A stretch of 13,254 nt of DNA from Actinomycetes bacterium (lineage in GTDB: Bacteria; Actinomycetota; Acidimicrobiia; Acidimicrobiales; RAAP-2). The number at the start of each line of letters is the position of its first letter. The first letter of the stretch is position 1. The notes beneath the pieces are model-generated. The model ran no database searches. It was not told where the DNA came from and worked only from the letters and a program-made list of their open reading frames with translations. Below, one piece after another: positions 12,506-13,254 of this stretch. Where the stretch lies: assembly GCA_021791615.1 (NCBI GenBank), contig JAJYWG010000467.1, forward strand, positions 1-13,254, in the 5' to 3' direction. The position numbers were made by a program, and so were the translations under genes.

Positions 12506-13254
12506 CGGCGCCCCCCCGGACGGCGTCCAGCGCCGAGGCTCCGGCACCCCCGAGGACAGCGTCCAGCGCCAAGGCCGCGGCACCTCGGAGGGCGGCGTCG
12601 TCGAGGAACTGCCCGGCGACCACCTCGGCACCGAGCGGCTCAGGGACGGCGACGCCGCGGCGGAGCGCATCCAGCACCCGCGCCGCATGCCCCATCAGCC
12701 CACCGCCGAGGGCCACCCGCGCGGGGTCGAGGGCCAGCACGACGGTGCGGAGGTGCGCCGCCAAGGTCTCGAGGCCGTCTGTGACCACCTGGCGGAGCTC
12801 GGCCCCGGCGGCATCGAAGACCTGGCTCGTCGTCAGTCGCCGACCAGCCAGTCGGCTGGCTCGCTCCGCTATGCGCCTCCCACCGACCATGTCCTCCAGC
12901 GTCGAGGGCTCGTGGGCCGTCTCGGGAATCCGGCCGGCGGCATAGCCGATCTCCCCGGCACCGCCGTGCGCGCCGTGGAGAACCCTGCCCCCGACGACGA
13001 TCGCTGCGCTCACCCCCGATCCGAGGTTCAGGTAGAGCGCGGGGTCGGCGCCGCGCAGCGCACCCCACCGGTGCTCGGCCAGCGCCGCGCACTTGACGTC
13101 GTTGCCCACGAGCACCGGCCCGATCCCGAGAGCGTCACCGATCCGCTCGGCCAGCCGGACCCGGTCCCAGCCGGGCAGGTTGGGCGACAGCAGGATCCCC
13201 TCAGCGGTGGGGATGCCCGCGGTGGCGACGCCCGCGCCGACGCAGTGTCCGCAC
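12498..13254 (-). CDS. ROK-family sugar kinase or ROK repressor (5' end off window)
   Basis: About 251 C-terminal residues are visible. Recognisable ROK segments are GVATAGIPTAEGILLSPNLP, GWDRVRLAERI, the catalytic-base segment LVGNDVKCAALAEHRWGAL, YLNLGSGVSAAIVVGGR, GAHGGAGEIGY and VALGGGLMG. The Asp in GND is present, so kinase activity is possible. The zinc motif that normally follows GEIGH (HxnCxCGxxGCxE) is missing: the sequence reads GEIGYAAGRIPETAHEPSTL. The N-terminal DxGxT phosphate loop and any helix-turn-helix are outside the window, so kinase and NagC/XylR-like repressor cannot be told apart. The C terminus is lengthened by a 12-residue repeat. Its stop (12498-12500) lies eight bases inside the M20 gene. 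It is the first visible gene of the transport operon. Confidence 0.85.
   Translation of the reverse strand, partial: CGHCVGAGVATAGIPTAEGILLSPNLPGWDRVRLAERIGDALGIGPVLVGNDVKCAALAEHRWGALRGADPALYLNLGSGVSAAIVVGGRVLHGAHGGAGEIGYAAGRIPETAHEPSTLEDMVGGRRIAERASRLAGRRLTTSQVFDAAGAELRQVVTDGLETLAAHLRTVVLALDPARVALGGGLMGHAARVLDALRRGVAVPEPLGAEVVAGQFLDDAALRGAAALALDAVLGGAGASALDAVRGGAGG
12522..12593 (-). repeat. Two tandem 36-bp units in the end of the ROK gene
   Basis: 12522-12557 and 12558-12593 match at 29 of 36 positions by eye. They are in phase with the ROK frame and encode 12-residue units ending in ALDAV/LALDAV. A partial third unit (RGGAGG) runs to the stop. The repeat lies beside the overlapping GTG of the M20 gene, so copy-number change would alter the ROK tail without shifting frame. 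Confidence 0.6.

Noticed and set aside
11156..12784. 542-residue plus-strand open frame opposite the M20 gene
   Set aside because: It is a shadow frame; the minus strand carries the complete M20 metal ligands.
1..13254. CRISPR array, tRNA or rRNA genes
   Set aside because: No regularly spaced repeats with unique spacers and no cloverleaf or rRNA-like segment were found on reading both strands.

Overview
The window looks like a high-GC Gram-positive, most likely an actinomycete-type bacterium (Actinomycetota; the class is not resolved). This is inferred from the strong G/C bias at third codon positions, the four-base stop/start overlaps, the large LuxR-type regulator of the MalT/LAL class, the secreted beta-helix protein and the FrcA/RbsC-type sugar transporter. 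TGA serves as a normal stop in at least six genes here, so the genetic code is standard.

Layout from left to right. (1) 1-1906, minus strand: a secreted right-handed beta-helix protein with a strong ribosome binding site. An in-frame TGA at 380-382 interrupts it, but the same frame stays open to the window edge and enters a second copy of the beta-helix domain start. (2) 2030-4118, minus strand: a patchwork bounded by hairpins. It holds a 54-residue membrane miniprotein (too small for most gene callers) followed one base later by a terminator-like hairpin, a protein with a decayed GGDEF and an intact EAL (c-di-GMP phosphodiesterase), a probable frameshift at the end of the EAL domain, and a short acidic ORF resembling the C-terminal end of ArdA antirestriction proteins. 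A perfect 25-bp hairpin closes the block. (3) 4119-4959: about 840 bases without a convincing gene, carrying palindromes and a TTCG-loop hairpin. (4) 4960-7632, plus strand: an intact LAL regulator of about 890 residues. (5) 7662-7855: a frameshifted tail of an IS4-type transposase. (6) 7938-13254, minus strand: a five-gene operon read right to left: ROK-family kinase or repressor (5' end off the window), M20-family metallopeptidase/amidohydrolase, sugar-binding protein, RbsC-like permease, FrcA-like ATPase.

How the genes may work together. The operon encodes a complete ribose/fructose-type ABC importer, tightly coupled by stop/start overlaps to an M20 hydrolase and a ROK protein. The simplest reading is uptake of a sugar-containing compound with an amide or acyl-amide bond, cleavage of that bond by the M20 enzyme, and phosphorylation (or transcriptional sensing) of the sugar by the ROK protein. 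A 14-bp hairpin between the binding-protein and permease genes fits the usual higher expression of the binding protein. The left half, with a nonsense codon, frameshifts, an antirestriction-like fragment and a transposase remnant, looks like a decaying accessory region.

No clearly new defence or mobile system is seen. The most unusual points are the EAL/ArdA-like junction with its GTGA overlap, the miniprotein-terminator unit with a 7-bp duplication in its stem, the recoverable reading frame past the TGA of the beta-helix gene, and the M20 + ROK + sugar importer combination.
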